In this document: positions 7,755 to 16,358 of the stretch, piece by piece
Numbering within the stretch: position 1 is the stretch's first letter
Layout of the letters: each line of letters starts with the position of its first letter
NCBI RefSeq assembly: GCF_017104565.1
Contig: NZ_JAAGPD010000007.1
Location: 1-64,000, forward strand
Direction: 5' to 3'
DNA length: 64,000 nt
DNA from: Paraburkholderia sp. Tr-20389
GTDB lineage: Bacteria > Pseudomonadota > Gammaproteobacteria > Burkholderiales > Burkholderiaceae
Notes under the pieces: model-generated
The model's input: only the letters and a program-made list of their open reading frames with translations
Told to the model about the DNA's origin: nothing
Databases searched by the model: none
Program-made: the position numbers and the translations under genes

Positions 7755-8246
7755 TCAATGCGGCCGGCCGCCGCCTTCATTCCATGCCTCGCCGCCACGA
7801 TTGCCGCCACGATTGCCGCCCCCTTGCTGTTGGCCCGCGCCGGCCTGCACGGGCGGGCGGTTGCCATGCATGCCGCCCGAGTTGCCGCCGGGGCTCATCG
7901 GAGCACCGCCTGCCTGCGGCGGCTGGCCGCGCGGCGGTCCGCCGTTGCCTCCGCCGTGGCCGTTCCAGTTGCCGCGGTCGTGGTTGTAACCGTGGTCGTA
8001 GCCTCGACCGCCGCCCCAATAGCCGCGGTCATAGTCCCGGCCCGAATAGCCGCCGAAGCCGAGGAACAGACTCGATTGAACGGGAGGCTCGGCGTAACCG
8101 TAGGCGGGCGCGCCGTAGCCGTCGTAATAGCCGTCGCTGTAGCCGTAGGCCGGCTGGCCTGCGGGATAGGCAACACATCCGCCGAGTGCGGCAACCGCGC
8201 AGACGGCAACGACAGCAGAAGCGAGAGAAGGAATAAGACGTTTCAT
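7755..8246 (-). CDS. Small Gly/Tyr/Pro-rich lipoprotein of unknown function
   Basis: A 163-aa predicted lipoprotein. The signal peptide MKRLIPSLASAVVAVCAVAA ends in the lipobox LGGC at about residue 22-25. The mature part is dominated by Gly, Tyr and Asp (repeats of the type GYSDGYYDGYGAPAYGY) and then by Gly/Asn/Pro/Arg stretches, so it is probably disordered. I do not recognise a domain. Such short Gly/Tyr-rich lipoproteins are common in Burkholderiaceae. The codon bias matches the neighbours, which supports it being a real gene. Confidence 0.75.
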   Translation of the reverse strand: MKRLIPSLASAVVAVCAVAALGGCVAYPAGQPAYGYSDGYYDGYGAPAYGYAEPPVQSSLFLGFGGYSGRDYDRGYWGGGRGYDHGYNHDRGNWNGHGGGNGGPPRGQPPQAGGAPMSPGGNSGGMHGNRPPVQAGAGQQQGGGNRGGNRGGEAWNEGGGRPH

Positions 8247-8519
8247 TTGAGTGTTAAGACAAGCGAGAGACGCGAAGTCCGCAGTTCTATTTGTAACGCC
8301 GACTGAGTATTACCTGTGTGTGCTTTTGTAAGGATTCTTTTCGGCGGCCGAAAGATTATCCTGGACGGCGCCCGCAAGACAGCCTGACCTTGAACTGTTC
8401 ATCCAGGTGCAACGCTGTGTTTTGTCTGGGCGGGTTTTTCCGGATTGCGTCCTCGTCTACCATTTCGACTGGGCAAAGTGCGTCTATGCATTTCGGCCCG
8501 CTTAGAGAGAAACGACATC

Positions 8520-8756
8520 ATGAAAAAGAAAATATCGGTGTACTGGCCGCTTGCCATCGTCTTGCCGCTTGCGGCTGTTGCTTACCTGCATCTGTACAAC
8601 GGCGCGGTCGCGCAATCGTCGACGTCGCCACTGGCTGCCGATCGCGTATCCGCGGAACTGGCGCGCACGGTGTCCTACGGGTTCGTCGGCGGCGAAGCGG
8701 CGATGCCCGCCGAGACGCTGCCTGCCACCGCCCGCATGCCCGCGCAGCCGCTGTGA
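8520..8756 (+). CDS. Small exported or membrane-anchored hypothetical protein
   Basis: A 78-aa frame starting MKKKISVYWPLAIVLPLAAV, i.e. a basic N-terminus and a single hydrophobic segment (about residues 7-24), then a polar stretch with no cysteine. A weak purine-rich site (AGAGAGA) precedes the ATG; the frame is open further upstream to 8445 but without a better start. It stands alone between a lipoprotein gene (-) and the phosphatase gene. I recognise no family. Confidence 0.5.
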   Translation: MKKKISVYWPLAIVLPLAAVAYLHLYNGAVAQSSTSPLAADRVSAELARTVSYGFVGGEAAMPAETLPATARMPAQPL

Positions 8757-8810
8757 GCGGTACGTCGGGTGCGCGCTGGCGCGGCGCGGGCGTGATTTTG
8801 CATGGCTTTG

Positions 8811-8816
8811 TATAAT
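8811..8816 (+). promoter_or_regulatory. Candidate -10 box for the phosphatase gene
   Basis: A perfect TATAAT in an otherwise GC-rich context, 52 bases before the favoured ATG at 8868. No recognisable -35 element lies at 16-18 bp. Transcription from about 8823 would leave the ATG at 8838 with only a short leader. Confidence 0.4.
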
Positions 8817-8867
8817 CGCGGCACTGTTTCACCACTTATGACACTTGCGGCTGGGCCGCAGCCATCG

Positions 8868-9395
8868 ATGAAAACCGTCGCCATCTGCTTCGTGTGCCTT
8901 GGGAACATCTGCCGTTCCCCGACTGCGGAAGGCGTCATGCGGCATCAACTGGCAGAGGCGAAGCTCGCGGATCGCGTGACGGTCGATTCGGCAGGCACGG
9001 GCGACTGGCATATCGGCGAGGCGCCGGACGAACGTGCGCAGCGCGCCGCGAAAAACCGCGGTTACGATTTGTCGACATTTCGTGGCCGCCAGATCGCGGC
9101 CGCCGATTTCGAGCGCTTCGATCTGATCGTCGCGATGGACGACAAGAACGTCGCCGCGCTCAGGCAGATCTGTCCGCCCGCTCAACGCGACAAGATCCGT
9201 CTGCTGATGGAATTCGCAACGGACGCGGGCGCGTCTGAAGCGAGCGGCGCAGCGCGGAGCGCGCCGGGTTTCGATTCACGCGAGGTCGTCGATCCTTACT
9301 TCGGCGGCGGCGAGGGTTTCGAAATCGTGCTGAACCAGTGCGAAGCCGCCTGCCGTGGCCTGATTGCGGCACTGCGACCCCAATTGACCCTGTAA
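8868..9395 (+). CDS. Low-molecular-weight protein-tyrosine-phosphatase
   Basis: A 175-aa LMW-PTP. The phosphate-binding loop C-x5-R is CLGNICRS close to the N-terminus and the catalytic general-acid motif is VDPYF near the C-terminus. Members dephosphorylate tyrosine on bacterial tyrosine kinases or other proteins. The start MKTVAICFVCLGNICRSPTA matches the family; in-frame ATGs at 8838 and 8802 exist, but they add residues not usual in the family, and 8802 lies before the -10 box. A ~20-residue insert rich in Ala/Ser/Gly (around residues 120-140) is present. It precedes the isc operon but has a separate regulatory region between them. Confidence 0.88.
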   Translation: MKTVAICFVCLGNICRSPTAEGVMRHQLAEAKLADRVTVDSAGTGDWHIGEAPDERAQRAAKNRGYDLSTFRGRQIAAADFERFDLIVAMDDKNVAALRQICPPAQRDKIRLLMEFATDAGASEASGAARSAPGFDSREVVDPYFGGGEGFEIVLNQCEAACRGLIAALRPQLTL

Positions 9396-9437
9396 GACGA
9401 GTTTTTCGTTAAGTAAATGACCCAAATCGAGATAGGG

Positions 9438-9489
9438 ATACTTGACTAAATCTGTCATGTATTTATACTTGACCAAACTTGTCGAGAAT
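9438..9489 (+). promoter_or_regulatory. isc operon promoter within two tandem IscR type-1-like sites
   Basis: Two 25-bp elements start 27 bp apart (9438-9462 and 9465-9489). Both begin ATACTTGAC and have the partly palindromic layout of the E. coli IscR type 1 motif; the first ends GTCATGTAT, the second GTCGAGAAT. A sigma-70 promoter lies across them: -35 TTGACT (9442-9447) in site 1, 16-bp spacer, -10 TATACT (9464-9469) at the start of site 2. Bound [2Fe-2S]-IscR would block RNA polymerase, giving negative autoregulation of the operon. The site sequences are seen; IscR binding is inferred from the known E. coli system. Confidence 0.8.
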
Positions 9490-9506
9490 TGCGGTTCCCA
9501 CCACAT

Positions 9507-10031
9507 ATGAGACTCACCACGAAAGGCCGTTTCGCCGTCACGGCGATGATCGACCTGGCGCTGCGCCAGGAGCAGGGCCCGGTGACGCTTGCGGGTATCA
9601 GCCAGCGCCAACACATCTCCTTGTCCTACCTCGAGCAGCTGTTCGGCAAGCTGCGCCGGCACGAGATCGTCGAATCCGTGCGCGGGCCGGGTGGCGGCTA
9701 CAACCTCGCGCGCCGCGCGGAGGACGTGACCGTGGCGGACATCATCATCGCCGTCGACGAACCGCTCGATGCCACGCAGTGCGGCGGCAAGGGTTCGTGC
9801 GAAGGCACGAAGCATCACGACGGCCACTGCATGACGCATGAACTGTGGTCGACGCTGAACCAGAAGATGGTCGAGTATCTCGACTCCGTTTCCCTGAAAG
9901 ACCTGGTCGACCAGCAGCGTTCGCGCGAAGGCGCGACGGCGGTGCTGCGCGACCGGCGCACCGAAGCGCCCGCCGTCGAGCCGCGCGCGGTGCCGAAAGG
10001 GCCGAATTCCGTTTTCAACATGGCCGGCTGA
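9507..10031 (+). CDS. iscR: Fe-S cluster-sensing transcriptional regulator IscR
   Basis: A 174-aa Rrf2-family winged-helix protein starting MRLTTKGRFAVTAMIDLAL; the frame is open a few codons earlier but this ATG matches the family. The [2Fe-2S] ligands are C92, C98 and C108 with H111 following. Relative to E. coli (C92, C98, C104, H107) there is a 4-residue insertion (within THHDGH-like residues 101-107) before the third cysteine, though the CxxH unit is kept. Holo-IscR represses the isc promoter through the type 1 sites immediately upstream. First gene of iscRSUA-hscBA-fdx-iscX; 69 bases separate it from iscS. Confidence 0.95.
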   Translation: MRLTTKGRFAVTAMIDLALRQEQGPVTLAGISQRQHISLSYLEQLFGKLRRHEIVESVRGPGGGYNLARRAEDVTVADIIIAVDEPLDATQCGGKGSCEGTKHHDGHCMTHELWSTLNQKMVEYLDSVSLKDLVDQQRSREGATAVLRDRRTEAPAVEPRAVPKGPNSVFNMAG

Positions 10032-10100
10032 AAGAGCGCGCAAGAGACGCGAACGCCAGAACCGACAAGCCATAAGCACTGATGTCCCCCGGAGCGATTG

Positions 10101-11324
10101 ATGAATAACGACATTCCCCACCTGCCCATTTACATGGACTACAGCGCGACGACCCCGGTCGACCCGCGCGTGGTGGACAAGATGATCCCGTATCTGCGCG
10201 AACAGTTCGGCAATCCGGCGTCGCGCAGCCACGCGTATGGCTGGGATGCGGAGCGTGCCGTCGAGGAAGCGCGCGAGAACGTCGCAGCGCTGGTCAACGC
10301 CGATCCGCGCGAAATCATCTGGACGTCGGGCGCGACGGAATCGGACAACCTCGCCATCAAGGGCGCTGCGCACTTCTACAAGAGCAAGGGCAAGCACATC
10401 ATCACCGTGAAGACCGAGCACAAGGCTGTGCTCGACACCACGCGTGAGCTGGAGCGCGAAGGCTACGAAGTCACGTATCTCGACGTGAAGGACGACGGTC
10501 TGATCGATCTCGACGTCTTCAAGGCGGCGCTGCGTCCGGACACGATCCTCGTTTCCGTGATGCACGTGAACAACGAGATCGGCGTCGTCCAGGACATCGA
10601 GACGATCGGCGAAATCTGCCGCGAAAAGGGCATCATTTTCCACGTCGACGCGGCGCAGGCCACGGGCAAGGTCGTGATCGACCTGCAGAAGCTCAAGGTT
10701 GACCTGATGTCGTTCTCGGCGCACAAGACGTATGGCCCGAAGGGCATCGGTGCGCTGTACGTGCGCCGCAAGCCGCGCGTGCGGATCGAAGCGCAGATGC
10801 ACGGCGGCGGTCACGAGCGCGGCATGCGCTCGGGCACGCTGGCCACGCACCAGATCGTCGGCATGGGCGAAGCGTTCCGTATCGCGCGTGAAGAAATGGC
10901 GACGGAAAACGAACGCATCCGCATGCTGCGCGACAAGCTGTTGCGCGGCCTGCAGGAAATCGAAGAAACGTATGTGAACGGCGACATGGAGCAGCGCGTC
11001 CCGCACAACCTGAACATCAGCTTCAACTTCGTGGAAGGCGAGTCGCTGATCATGGCGGTGAAGGACGTGGCCGTGTCGTCGGGTTCGGCCTGCACGTCGG
11101 CTTCGCTGGAGCCGTCGTACGTGCTGCGCGCGCTTGGCCGCAACGACGAGCTGGCGCACAGCTCGATCCGCTTCACGGTCGGCCGCTTCACGACGGAGCA
11201 GGACGTCGATTACGTCATCAACCTGCTGAAGAGCAAGATTGCGAAGCTGCGCGATCTGTCGCCGCTGTGGGAAATGCACAAGGACGGCATCGATCTGTCG
11301 ACCATCCAGTGGGCTGCGCACTGA
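10101..11324 (+). CDS. iscS: Cysteine desulfurase IscS
   Basis: A 407-aa PLP-dependent class V aminotransferase-fold enzyme that takes sulfur from L-cysteine and delivers it as persulfide to IscU, and also to tRNA thiolation pathways. The Schiff-base lysine is K209 ([10 protein letters not shown]) and the catalytic loop cysteine is C331 (SGSACTSA), each offset by 3 from E. coli K206 and C328. The start ATG at 10101 has GGAG 6-10 bases upstream. The C-terminal motif for IscU docking is present in the final ~20 residues. Confidence 0.97.
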   Translation: MNNDIPHLPIYMDYSATTPVDPRVVDKMIPYLREQFGNPASRSHAYGWDAERAVEEARENVAALVNADPREIIWTSGATESDNLAIKGAAHFYKSKGKHIITVKTEHKAVLDTTRELEREGYEVTYLDVKDDGLIDLDVFKAALRPDTILVSVMHVNNEIGVVQDIETIGEICREKGIIFHVDAAQATGKVVIDLQKLKVDLMSFSAHKTYGPKGIGALYVRRKPRVRIEAQMHGGGHERGMRSGTLATHQIVGMGEAFRIAREEMATENERIRMLRDKLLRGLQEIEETYVNGDMEQRVPHNLNISFNFVEGESLIMAVKDVAVSSGSACTSASLEPSYVLRALGRNDELAHSSIRFTVGRFTTEQDVDYVINLLKSKIAKLRDLSPLWEMHKDGIDLSTIQWAAH

Positions 11325-11383
11325 GCACGCGCCCCGGCTGGTCGAATACGAACGCAGGTTGAATCGAATCAAGGAGTGACAAC

Positions 11384-11791
11384 ATGGCATACAGCGATAA
11401 GGTCCTGGACCACTACGAAAACCCGCGCAACGTCGGTTCGTTCGCGAAGGACGACGACACGGTCGGCACCGGCATGGTCGGCGCACCGGCTTGCGGCGAC
11501 GTGATGAAGCTGCAGATCCGCGTCGGCGCGGACGGCGTGATCGAAGACGCGAAGTTCAAGACGTATGGCTGCGGTTCGGCTATCGCGTCGAGCTCGCTCG
11601 TGACGGAATGGGTGAAGGGCAAGACGCTCGACGAAGCGCTTTCCATCAAGAACACGCAGATTGCCGAAGAACTCGCGCTGCCCCCCGTGAAGATTCACTG
11701 CTCGATCCTCGCGGAAGACGCGATCAAGGCAGCCGTCGCCGATTACAAAGAGCGTCACGGCGAAGCGGCAAAGGCCGAGCAGTCGGCGTAA
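11384..11791 (+). CDS. iscU: Fe-S cluster assembly scaffold IscU
   Basis: A 135-aa scaffold on which IscS sulfur and iron form [2Fe-2S] and [4Fe-4S] clusters. The three cluster cysteines are conserved: C37 (APACGD), the one in YGCGSA and the one in HCSIL. The LPPVK motif recognised by HscA immediately precedes the last cysteine. AAGGAG (11370-11375) 8 bases upstream fixes the start. 59 bases after iscS. Confidence 0.97.
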   Translation: MAYSDKVLDHYENPRNVGSFAKDDDTVGTGMVGAPACGDVMKLQIRVGADGVIEDAKFKTYGCGSAIASSSLVTEWVKGKTLDEALSIKNTQIAEELALPPVKIHCSILAEDAIKAAVADYKERHGEAAKAEQSA

Positions 11792-11938
11792 GCGACGCGT
11801 TCCGAACGCGCGGAGTGGCACGGCGCGGCGTCGGGTTCGAGTACCTGAATTCGACGCCCGCTGGAACGATTTGAGAAGCAGGCAGGGTCGTGCGATGCGT
11901 CATGATGAACGGCGGCGTCGCGCACATTGAGAAACGCT
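11792..11938 (+). other. iscU-iscA spacer with inverted repeats
   Basis: At 147 bp this is the longest gap between genes inside the isc operon upstream of hscB. It contains a tight palindrome (GCGTTC-C-GAACGC) near its start and a GCGTCG/CGACGC hairpin in its middle, neither followed by a T-run. No open frame with family resemblance. Possibly an mRNA-stability or processing element; nothing more can be said. Confidence 0.4.
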
Positions 11939-12262
11939 ATGGCAATTACGTTGACCGAAAAGGCAGCACAACACGTGCAGAAATATCTGATCCGCCGCGG
12001 CAAGGGCGTCGGGTTGCGGCTCGGTGTGCGCACGACGGGCTGCTCGGGCCTCGCGTACAAGCTCGAGTATGTCGATGAACTGGCGCCCGAAGACGAGGTC
12101 TTCGAGTGCAATGGCGTGAAGATCGTGGTGGACCCGAAGAGCCTCGCCTATATCGACGGCACGGAACTCGATTTCGCACGTGAAGGGTTGAACGAAGGCT
12201 TCAGGTTCAACAACCCGAACGTGAAGGACGAGTGCGGCTGCGGCGAATCGTTCCGCGTGTAA
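11939..12262 (+). CDS. iscA: Iron-sulfur cluster assembly protein IscA (A-type carrier)
   Basis: A 107-aa A-type carrier, the same length as E. coli IscA. The three metal or cluster ligands are at identical positions: C35 (TTGCSG), C99 and C101 (ECGCGESF). It transfers [4Fe-4S] clusters made on IscU to apo-proteins such as IspG, encoded at 50 kb of this window. The start [10 protein letters not shown] matches the family; four codons of open frame precede it. Confidence 0.96.
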   Translation: MAITLTEKAAQHVQKYLIRRGKGVGLRLGVRTTGCSGLAYKLEYVDELAPEDEVFECNGVKIVVDPKSLAYIDGTELDFAREGLNEGFRFNNPNVKDECGCGESFRV

Positions 12263-12280
12263 GCGCGCGAGTCATGCTGA

Positions 12281-12306
12281 AAAGGCGGCCTGTGCCGCCT
12301 TTTTTC
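12281..12306 (+). terminator. Strong intrinsic terminator between iscA and hscB
   Basis: A 9-bp stem (AAAGGCGGC / GCCGCCTTT, loop CTGT) is followed by six or more T. It lies 18 bp after the iscA stop and 75 bp before hscB, on the coding strand, in the middle of the isc operon. Confidence 0.75.
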
Positions 12307-12380
12307 AATTTCGCCGCGTATTCATTCGCGCACAATTTCACGGCGTTGCGCTGCGCGCCCTGGATGGACAAAGTAACCTG

Positions 12381-12908
12381 ATGGCCTCGCTGAACGACAG
12401 TCACTTCGCACTCTTCAACTTGCCGGAGCAGTTCGCACTGGACGCGTCCGCGCTGGATCACGCCTATCGCACGGTGCAGGCGCAGGTGCATCCCGACCGC
12501 TTCGCCGCGGCAGGCGACGCGCAAAAGCGCATCGCGATGCAATGGGCGACACGCACGAACGAGGCGTATCAGACGCTGCGCGATCCGCTGAAACGCGCGC
12601 GCTATCTGTTGTCGCTGCGCGGCATCGACGTCGGCGCGGAGAACAACACGGCGATGGAGCCGGCCTTCCTGATGCAGCAGATGGAATGGCGCGAGAACAT
12701 CGAGGATGCGTCGGCGGCGAAGAACGTCGATGCACTCGATTCGCTGCTGACCGATCTGCGCGACGAAGAGAAGGTGCGCTTCACGAAGCTGGCCGCGCTG
12801 CTCGATAGCGGCTCGAATCAGGCAGCGGGCGAGGCAGTGCGGCAACTGATGTTCATCGAACGCGTCGCCGTGGAGATCGGCACGCAGATCGAGCGGCTCG
12901 ACAACTAG
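12381..12908 (+). CDS. hscB: Fe-S protein assembly co-chaperone HscB
   Basis: A 175-aa J-domain protein that brings IscU to HscA and stimulates its ATPase. The J-domain HPD motif is in QVHPDRF (about residue 38-40); the C-terminal half is the helical IscU-binding domain. Length matches E. coli HscB (171). No strong ribosome site is visible before the ATG. It follows the intra-operon terminator, so its expression depends on read-through or a promoter in the 118-bp gap. Confidence 0.94.
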   Translation: MASLNDSHFALFNLPEQFALDASALDHAYRTVQAQVHPDRFAAAGDAQKRIAMQWATRTNEAYQTLRDPLKRARYLLSLRGIDVGAENNTAMEPAFLMQQMEWRENIEDASAAKNVDALDSLLTDLRDEEKVRFTKLAALLDSGSNQAAGEAVRQLMFIERVAVEIGTQIERLDN

Positions 12909-12999
12909 CGTGCGGCGCTGCCGGAAGCAACGGCCCATATTCATCACGCGAACAACATGATCAGGACCGGGGCGATACAGTCCCCGAAGAAGATTCCAG

Positions 13000-14871
13000 A
13001 TGGCTTTACTGCAAATCTCTGAACCCGGCATGGCGCCCGCGCCGCATCAGCGGCGTCTTGCTGTCGGCATCGACCTCGGCACCACCAATTCGCTCGTCGC
13101 GGCTGTGCGCAGCGGCGTGCCCGACGTGTTGCCCGACGACGAAGGCCACTATCTGCTGCCGTCCGTCGTACGGTATTTGGAGAAGGGCGGCCGGCGCATC
13201 GGACGTACCGCGAAAGCGGAGGCCGCCACCGATCCGCGCAACACGATCGTGTCGGTCAAGCGATTCATGGGACGCGGCAAGAGCGAAGTCGAGCACGCGG
13301 AAAACGCGCCGTACGATTTCGTCGACGCGCCTGGCATGGTGCAGATCCGCACCATCGACGGCGTGAAGAGCCCCGTTGAAGTGTCCGCGGAAATTCTCGC
13401 GACGCTGCGCTACCGCGCGGAAGACACGCTCGGCGACGAACTGGTCGGCGCGGTGATCACGGTGCCCGCGTATTTCGACGAAGCGCAGCGCCAGGCGACC
13501 AAAGACGCCGCGCGTCTTGCCGGTCTGAACGTGCTGCGCCTGCTGAACGAGCCGACGGCGGCGGCGATTGCCTACGGTCTCGATAACGGCGCTGAAGGGC
13601 TGTACGCGGTGTACGACCTCGGCGGCGGCACTTTCGACCTGTCCATTTTGAAGCTCACGAAAGGCGTCTTCGAAGTGCTCGCGGCGGGCGGCGATTCGGC
13701 GCTCGGCGGCGATGATTTCGATCATGCGCTGTATCGGTACGTGCTCGACAAGGCGAATGTGACGCCGCAGTCGCTGACGCCGGAAGACGTGCGTCTGCTG
13801 CTCGACAGCGTGCGCGTCGCGAAGGAAGCGCTGTCGTCCGCGTCGAGCGCAGCCGTTCAGGCGACGCTCGCGAGCGGCGCGAAGATCGACGTCACCGTCG
13901 ACGAAGCGGCGTTCGAAACGATCACGCAGGCGCTGGTGCAGCGCACGCTCGGCCCGACGAAGAAGGCGCTGCGCGACGCGAAACTGTCGCCCGCCGATAT
14001 CAACGGCGTCGTGCTGGTGGGCGGCGCGACGCGCATGCCCGTGATCCGCCGCGCGGTTGAAAACTTCTTCAGCCAGCCGCCGCTGACCAATCTCGATCCC
14101 GATCAGGTCGTCGCGCTCGGCGCGGCGATCCAGGCCGATCTGCTCGCGGGCAATCGCGGCGCGGACGGCGACGAGTGGCTGCTGCTCGACGTGATTCCGC
14201 TGTCGCTCGGCGTCGAAACGATGGGCGGCCTCGCTGAGAAGATCATCCCGCGCAACTCGACCATTCCGATCGCGCGCGCACAGGAATTCACCACGTTCAA
14301 GGACGGCCAGACAGCGATGGCGATTCACGTCGTCCAGGGCGAGCGCGAACTGGTATCCGATTGCCGGTCGCTCGCACGTTTCGAGCTGCGCGGCATTCCG
14401 CCGATGGCGGCGGGCGCGGCGCGCATCCGCGTCACCTATCAGGTCGATGCGGACGGCCTGCTGTCCGTGTTTGCGCGCGAGCAGCATTCGGGCGTGGAGG
14501 CATCGGTGGTCGTGAAGCCGTCGTACGGTCTCGCCGACGACGATGTCGCGCGCATGCTCGAGGACAGCTTCAAGACGGCCGAAGTCGATATGCGCGCGCG
14601 GGCGTTGCGCGAGGCGCAAGTCGAAGCGCAGCGGCTGATCGAAGCGACGGAAGCGGCGCTCGCGGTCGACGGCGAACTGCTCGACGCCGACGAGCGCACG
14701 ACGCTCGAAAGCCTCGTCGCCGCGCTGCGTACTGTTGCGCCCAGCGACGATGTCGATGCAATTGAAACGGCCACCAAGACGCTCGCCGAAGGCACCGACG
14801 AATTCGCCGCGCGCCGGATGGACAAGAGCATTCGACGTGCGCTTGCTGGCAAGAAACTCGACGAACTCTGA
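13000..14871 (+). CDS. hscA: Fe-S protein assembly chaperone HscA (Hsp70 family)
   Basis: A 623-aa specialised Hsp70 that binds the LPPVK motif of IscU and drives cluster transfer. The nucleotide-binding domain has the phosphate-1 motif IDLGTTNS (about residues 26-33), DLGGGTFD and GGATRMP; the substrate-binding domain and helical lid follow (residues ~390-620). E. coli HscA is 616 aa. 91 bases separate it from hscB and 97 from fdx. Confidence 0.96.
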   Translation: MALLQISEPGMAPAPHQRRLAVGIDLGTTNSLVAAVRSGVPDVLPDDEGHYLLPSVVRYLEKGGRRIGRTAKAEAATDPRNTIVSVKRFMGRGKSEVEHAENAPYDFVDAPGMVQIRTIDGVKSPVEVSAEILATLRYRAEDTLGDELVGAVITVPAYFDEAQRQATKDAARLAGLNVLRLLNEPTAAAIAYGLDNGAEGLYAVYDLGGGTFDLSILKLTKGVFEVLAAGGDSALGGDDFDHALYRYVLDKANVTPQSLTPEDVRLLLDSVRVAKEALSSASSAAVQATLASGAKIDVTVDEAAFETITQALVQRTLGPTKKALRDAKLSPADINGVVLVGGATRMPVIRRAVENFFSQPPLTNLDPDQVVALGAAIQADLLAGNRGADGDEWLLLDVIPLSLGVETMGGLAEKIIPRNSTIPIARAQEFTTFKDGQTAMAIHVVQGERELVSDCRSLARFELRGIPPMAAGAARIRVTYQVDADGLLSVFAREQHSGVEASVVVKPSYGLADDDVARMLEDSFKTAEVDMRARALREAQVEAQRLIEATEAALAVDGELLDADERTTLESLVAALRTVAPSDDVDAIETATKTLAEGTDEFAARRMDKSIRRALAGKKLDEL

Positions 14872-14968
14872 TTCACGCGGCGCGTGCCAAAAACGGCCGC
14901 GCCACCAGTAAAATGGTACGGTGCCTGAAGGGCGGCGTCCGTGCCCCACAGACCAAAACGGAATTTGT

Positions 14969-15310
14969 ATGCCTCAAATCGTTGTGCTGCCTCACGTCGA
15001 ACTGTGTCCGGACGGCGCGGTCATCGACGCCGTGCCGGGCAAGAGCATCTGCGACAACCTGCTCGAGCACGGCATCGAAATCGAGCACGCGTGCGAGAAG
15101 TCTTGCGCGTGCACGACCTGCCACGTGATCGTGCGAGAGGGCTTCAACGCGCTGGAACCGTCGGAAGAAGACGAGGACGATCTGCTCGACAAGGCATGGG
15201 GTCTCGAGCGCGAGTCGCGGTTGTCGTGCCAGGCACTCGTGCCCGAGGGCGACGATCTCGTGGTCGAGATTCCGCGTTATTCGATCAACCACGCCAAGGA
15301 AAATCACTAA
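14969..15310 (+). CDS. fdx: ISC-type [2Fe-2S] ferredoxin
   Basis: A 113-aa adrenodoxin-type ferredoxin that supplies electrons for cluster assembly on IscU. The four ligands C42, C48, C51 (CEKSCACTTC) and C87 (RLSCQA) are at exactly the E. coli Fdx positions. The start MPQIVVLPH is chosen because it matches the family; 16 upstream codons are open but not conserved in type. 15 bases before iscX. Confidence 0.95.
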   Translation: MPQIVVLPHVELCPDGAVIDAVPGKSICDNLLEHGIEIEHACEKSCACTTCHVIVREGFNALEPSEEDEDDLLDKAWGLERESRLSCQALVPEGDDLVVEIPRYSINHAKENH

Positions 15311-15325
15311 CAGGAGCACGCAGCC

Positions 15326-15523
15326 ATGAAGTGGACCGACACGCAAGACATCGCGATGGCCTTGACCGACAAGCACCCGGAGATCGATCCGCAACACGTG
15401 CGGTTCACCGATCTTCACCGCTGGGTGATGGAGCTGGACGGGTTCGATGACGATCCGAACCGCTCGAACGAGAAGATTCTCGAAGCCATCCAGGCGGCAT
15501 GGATCGAGGACGCGGATTATTAA
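15326..15523 (+). CDS. iscX: Fe-S cluster assembly protein IscX
   Basis: A 65-aa acidic protein (MKWTDTQDIAMAL..., ending WIEDADY) that binds IscS and iron and modulates cluster assembly. The family is 60-66 aa long. AGGAG (15312-15316) 9 bases upstream supports the start. Last gene of the isc operon, followed by a terminator. Confidence 0.95.
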   Translation: MKWTDTQDIAMALTDKHPEIDPQHVRFTDLHRWVMELDGFDDDPNRSNEKILEAIQAAWIEDADY

Positions 15524-15545
15524 GCGTGACGCTTCAGTAGCTTCA

Positions 15546-15588
15546 AACAAGAAAGGCGACTTCCGAGGAAGCCGCCTTTTTTCTTGTG
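15546..15588. terminator. Terminator of the isc operon (bidirectional)
   Basis: AAGAAAGGCG and CCGCCTTTTTTCTT form a long stem with an inner ACTTCC/GGAAG pairing. It ends in T-run on the plus strand and, on the minus strand, also serves the convergent glycine-zipper gene ending at 15603. Confidence 0.8.
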
Positions 15589-15602
15589 GCTCAAAAACGG
15601 GT

Positions 15603-16358
15603 TCAGCCTGCGACGAGCGCGCCGTTCTGCACGCGCACGCGCTGGCCTTGCTGGAACGGCGGCGCTTCGTGATACGTGAAGTAGCGGGTCTTGCCGTTTT
15701 CCATATGCACGCGCACCGAGTAGCTCGTCGTACTGCGCAGATGTTTCTCGACCGAGTTCCCGGCGAGACCGCCGCCGAGCGCGCCCAGTAGCGTCATCGC
15801 GGTACGGCCGTTGCCGGCACCGAACTGGTTGCCGACCACACCACCCGCCACCGCGCCGCCGACTGCGCCGATCCCCGTGCCGTGTCCTTCCTGACGTACG
15901 GCGGAGATCGCTTCGACGGTGCCGCACGTCGAGCAGTAGGCGGGTTGCGCCGGTTGTTGGGGGGCGTATTGCTGCTGCGGTTGCTGTGCGTATTGCGGCT
16001 GCTGCGCGTATTGCTGGCCTGGTGCCGGCGCGCGCGGGGCTTGCTGGGCAGCCTGCGCCTGCTGTTGCGCGGCGGCTTGTTGCGCCGCTGCCTGCTGTTC
16101 AGCTTGCTGCGCTGCTTGCTGTTGAGCTGCCGTCGTTTGCTGCGCGGGCAGGTTGGCCGGCTGCGCCGTATCGACGACAGGTTGCTGCTGTTGCGTCACA
16201 GCGGCCGATTGCGTCTGCGGGTTCTCCGCGTCGCTGCTCGACGCTCTCGGGAACAGTCCCGTCACGGCTGCTGTCGCAGCGAGACTGGCGATGATGACGG
16301 CGCCCGCCGCGACTGCGATCAGCGGATGAAGACGGCGTTGGTTGTTCGGGTTATCCAT
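15603..16358 (-). CDS. Glycine-zipper 2TM domain protein (SlyB/RcpA-like envelope protein)
   Basis: A 251-aa protein. After a short basic N-terminus there is one hydrophobic segment (IAVAAGAVIIASLAATAAV, about residues 13-32), then a long Gln/Ala-rich low-complexity region (about 50-135), then a Gly-zipper region (GIGAVGGAVAGGVVGNQFG and LLGALGGGLAGNSVEKHL) typical of the Rick_17kDa_Anti/2TM family, and a basic C-terminal domain that ends RVRVQNGALVAG. The start at 16358 has GAGG 9 bases upstream; the frame is open 14 codons further. Likely anchored in the inner membrane with an envelope-facing domain; precise function unknown. Confidence 0.8.
   Translation of the reverse strand: MDNPNNQRRLHPLIAVAAGAVIIASLAATAAVTGLFPRASSSDAENPQTQSAAVTQQQQPVVDTAQPANLPAQQTTAAQQQAAQQAEQQAAAQQAAAQQQAQAAQQAPRAPAPGQQYAQQPQYAQQPQQQYAPQQPAQPAYCSTCGTVEAISAVRQEGHGTGIGAVGGAVAGGVVGNQFGAGNGRTAMTLLGALGGGLAGNSVEKHLRSTTSYSVRVHMENGKTRYFTYHEAPPFQQGQRVRVQNGALVAG

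Noticed and set aside
9276-11486. 736-codon minus-strand open frame across the iscRS region
   Set aside because: Antisense to iscR and iscS, which are certain. Arg/His/Asp-rich, typical of the reverse frame of GC-rich genes.
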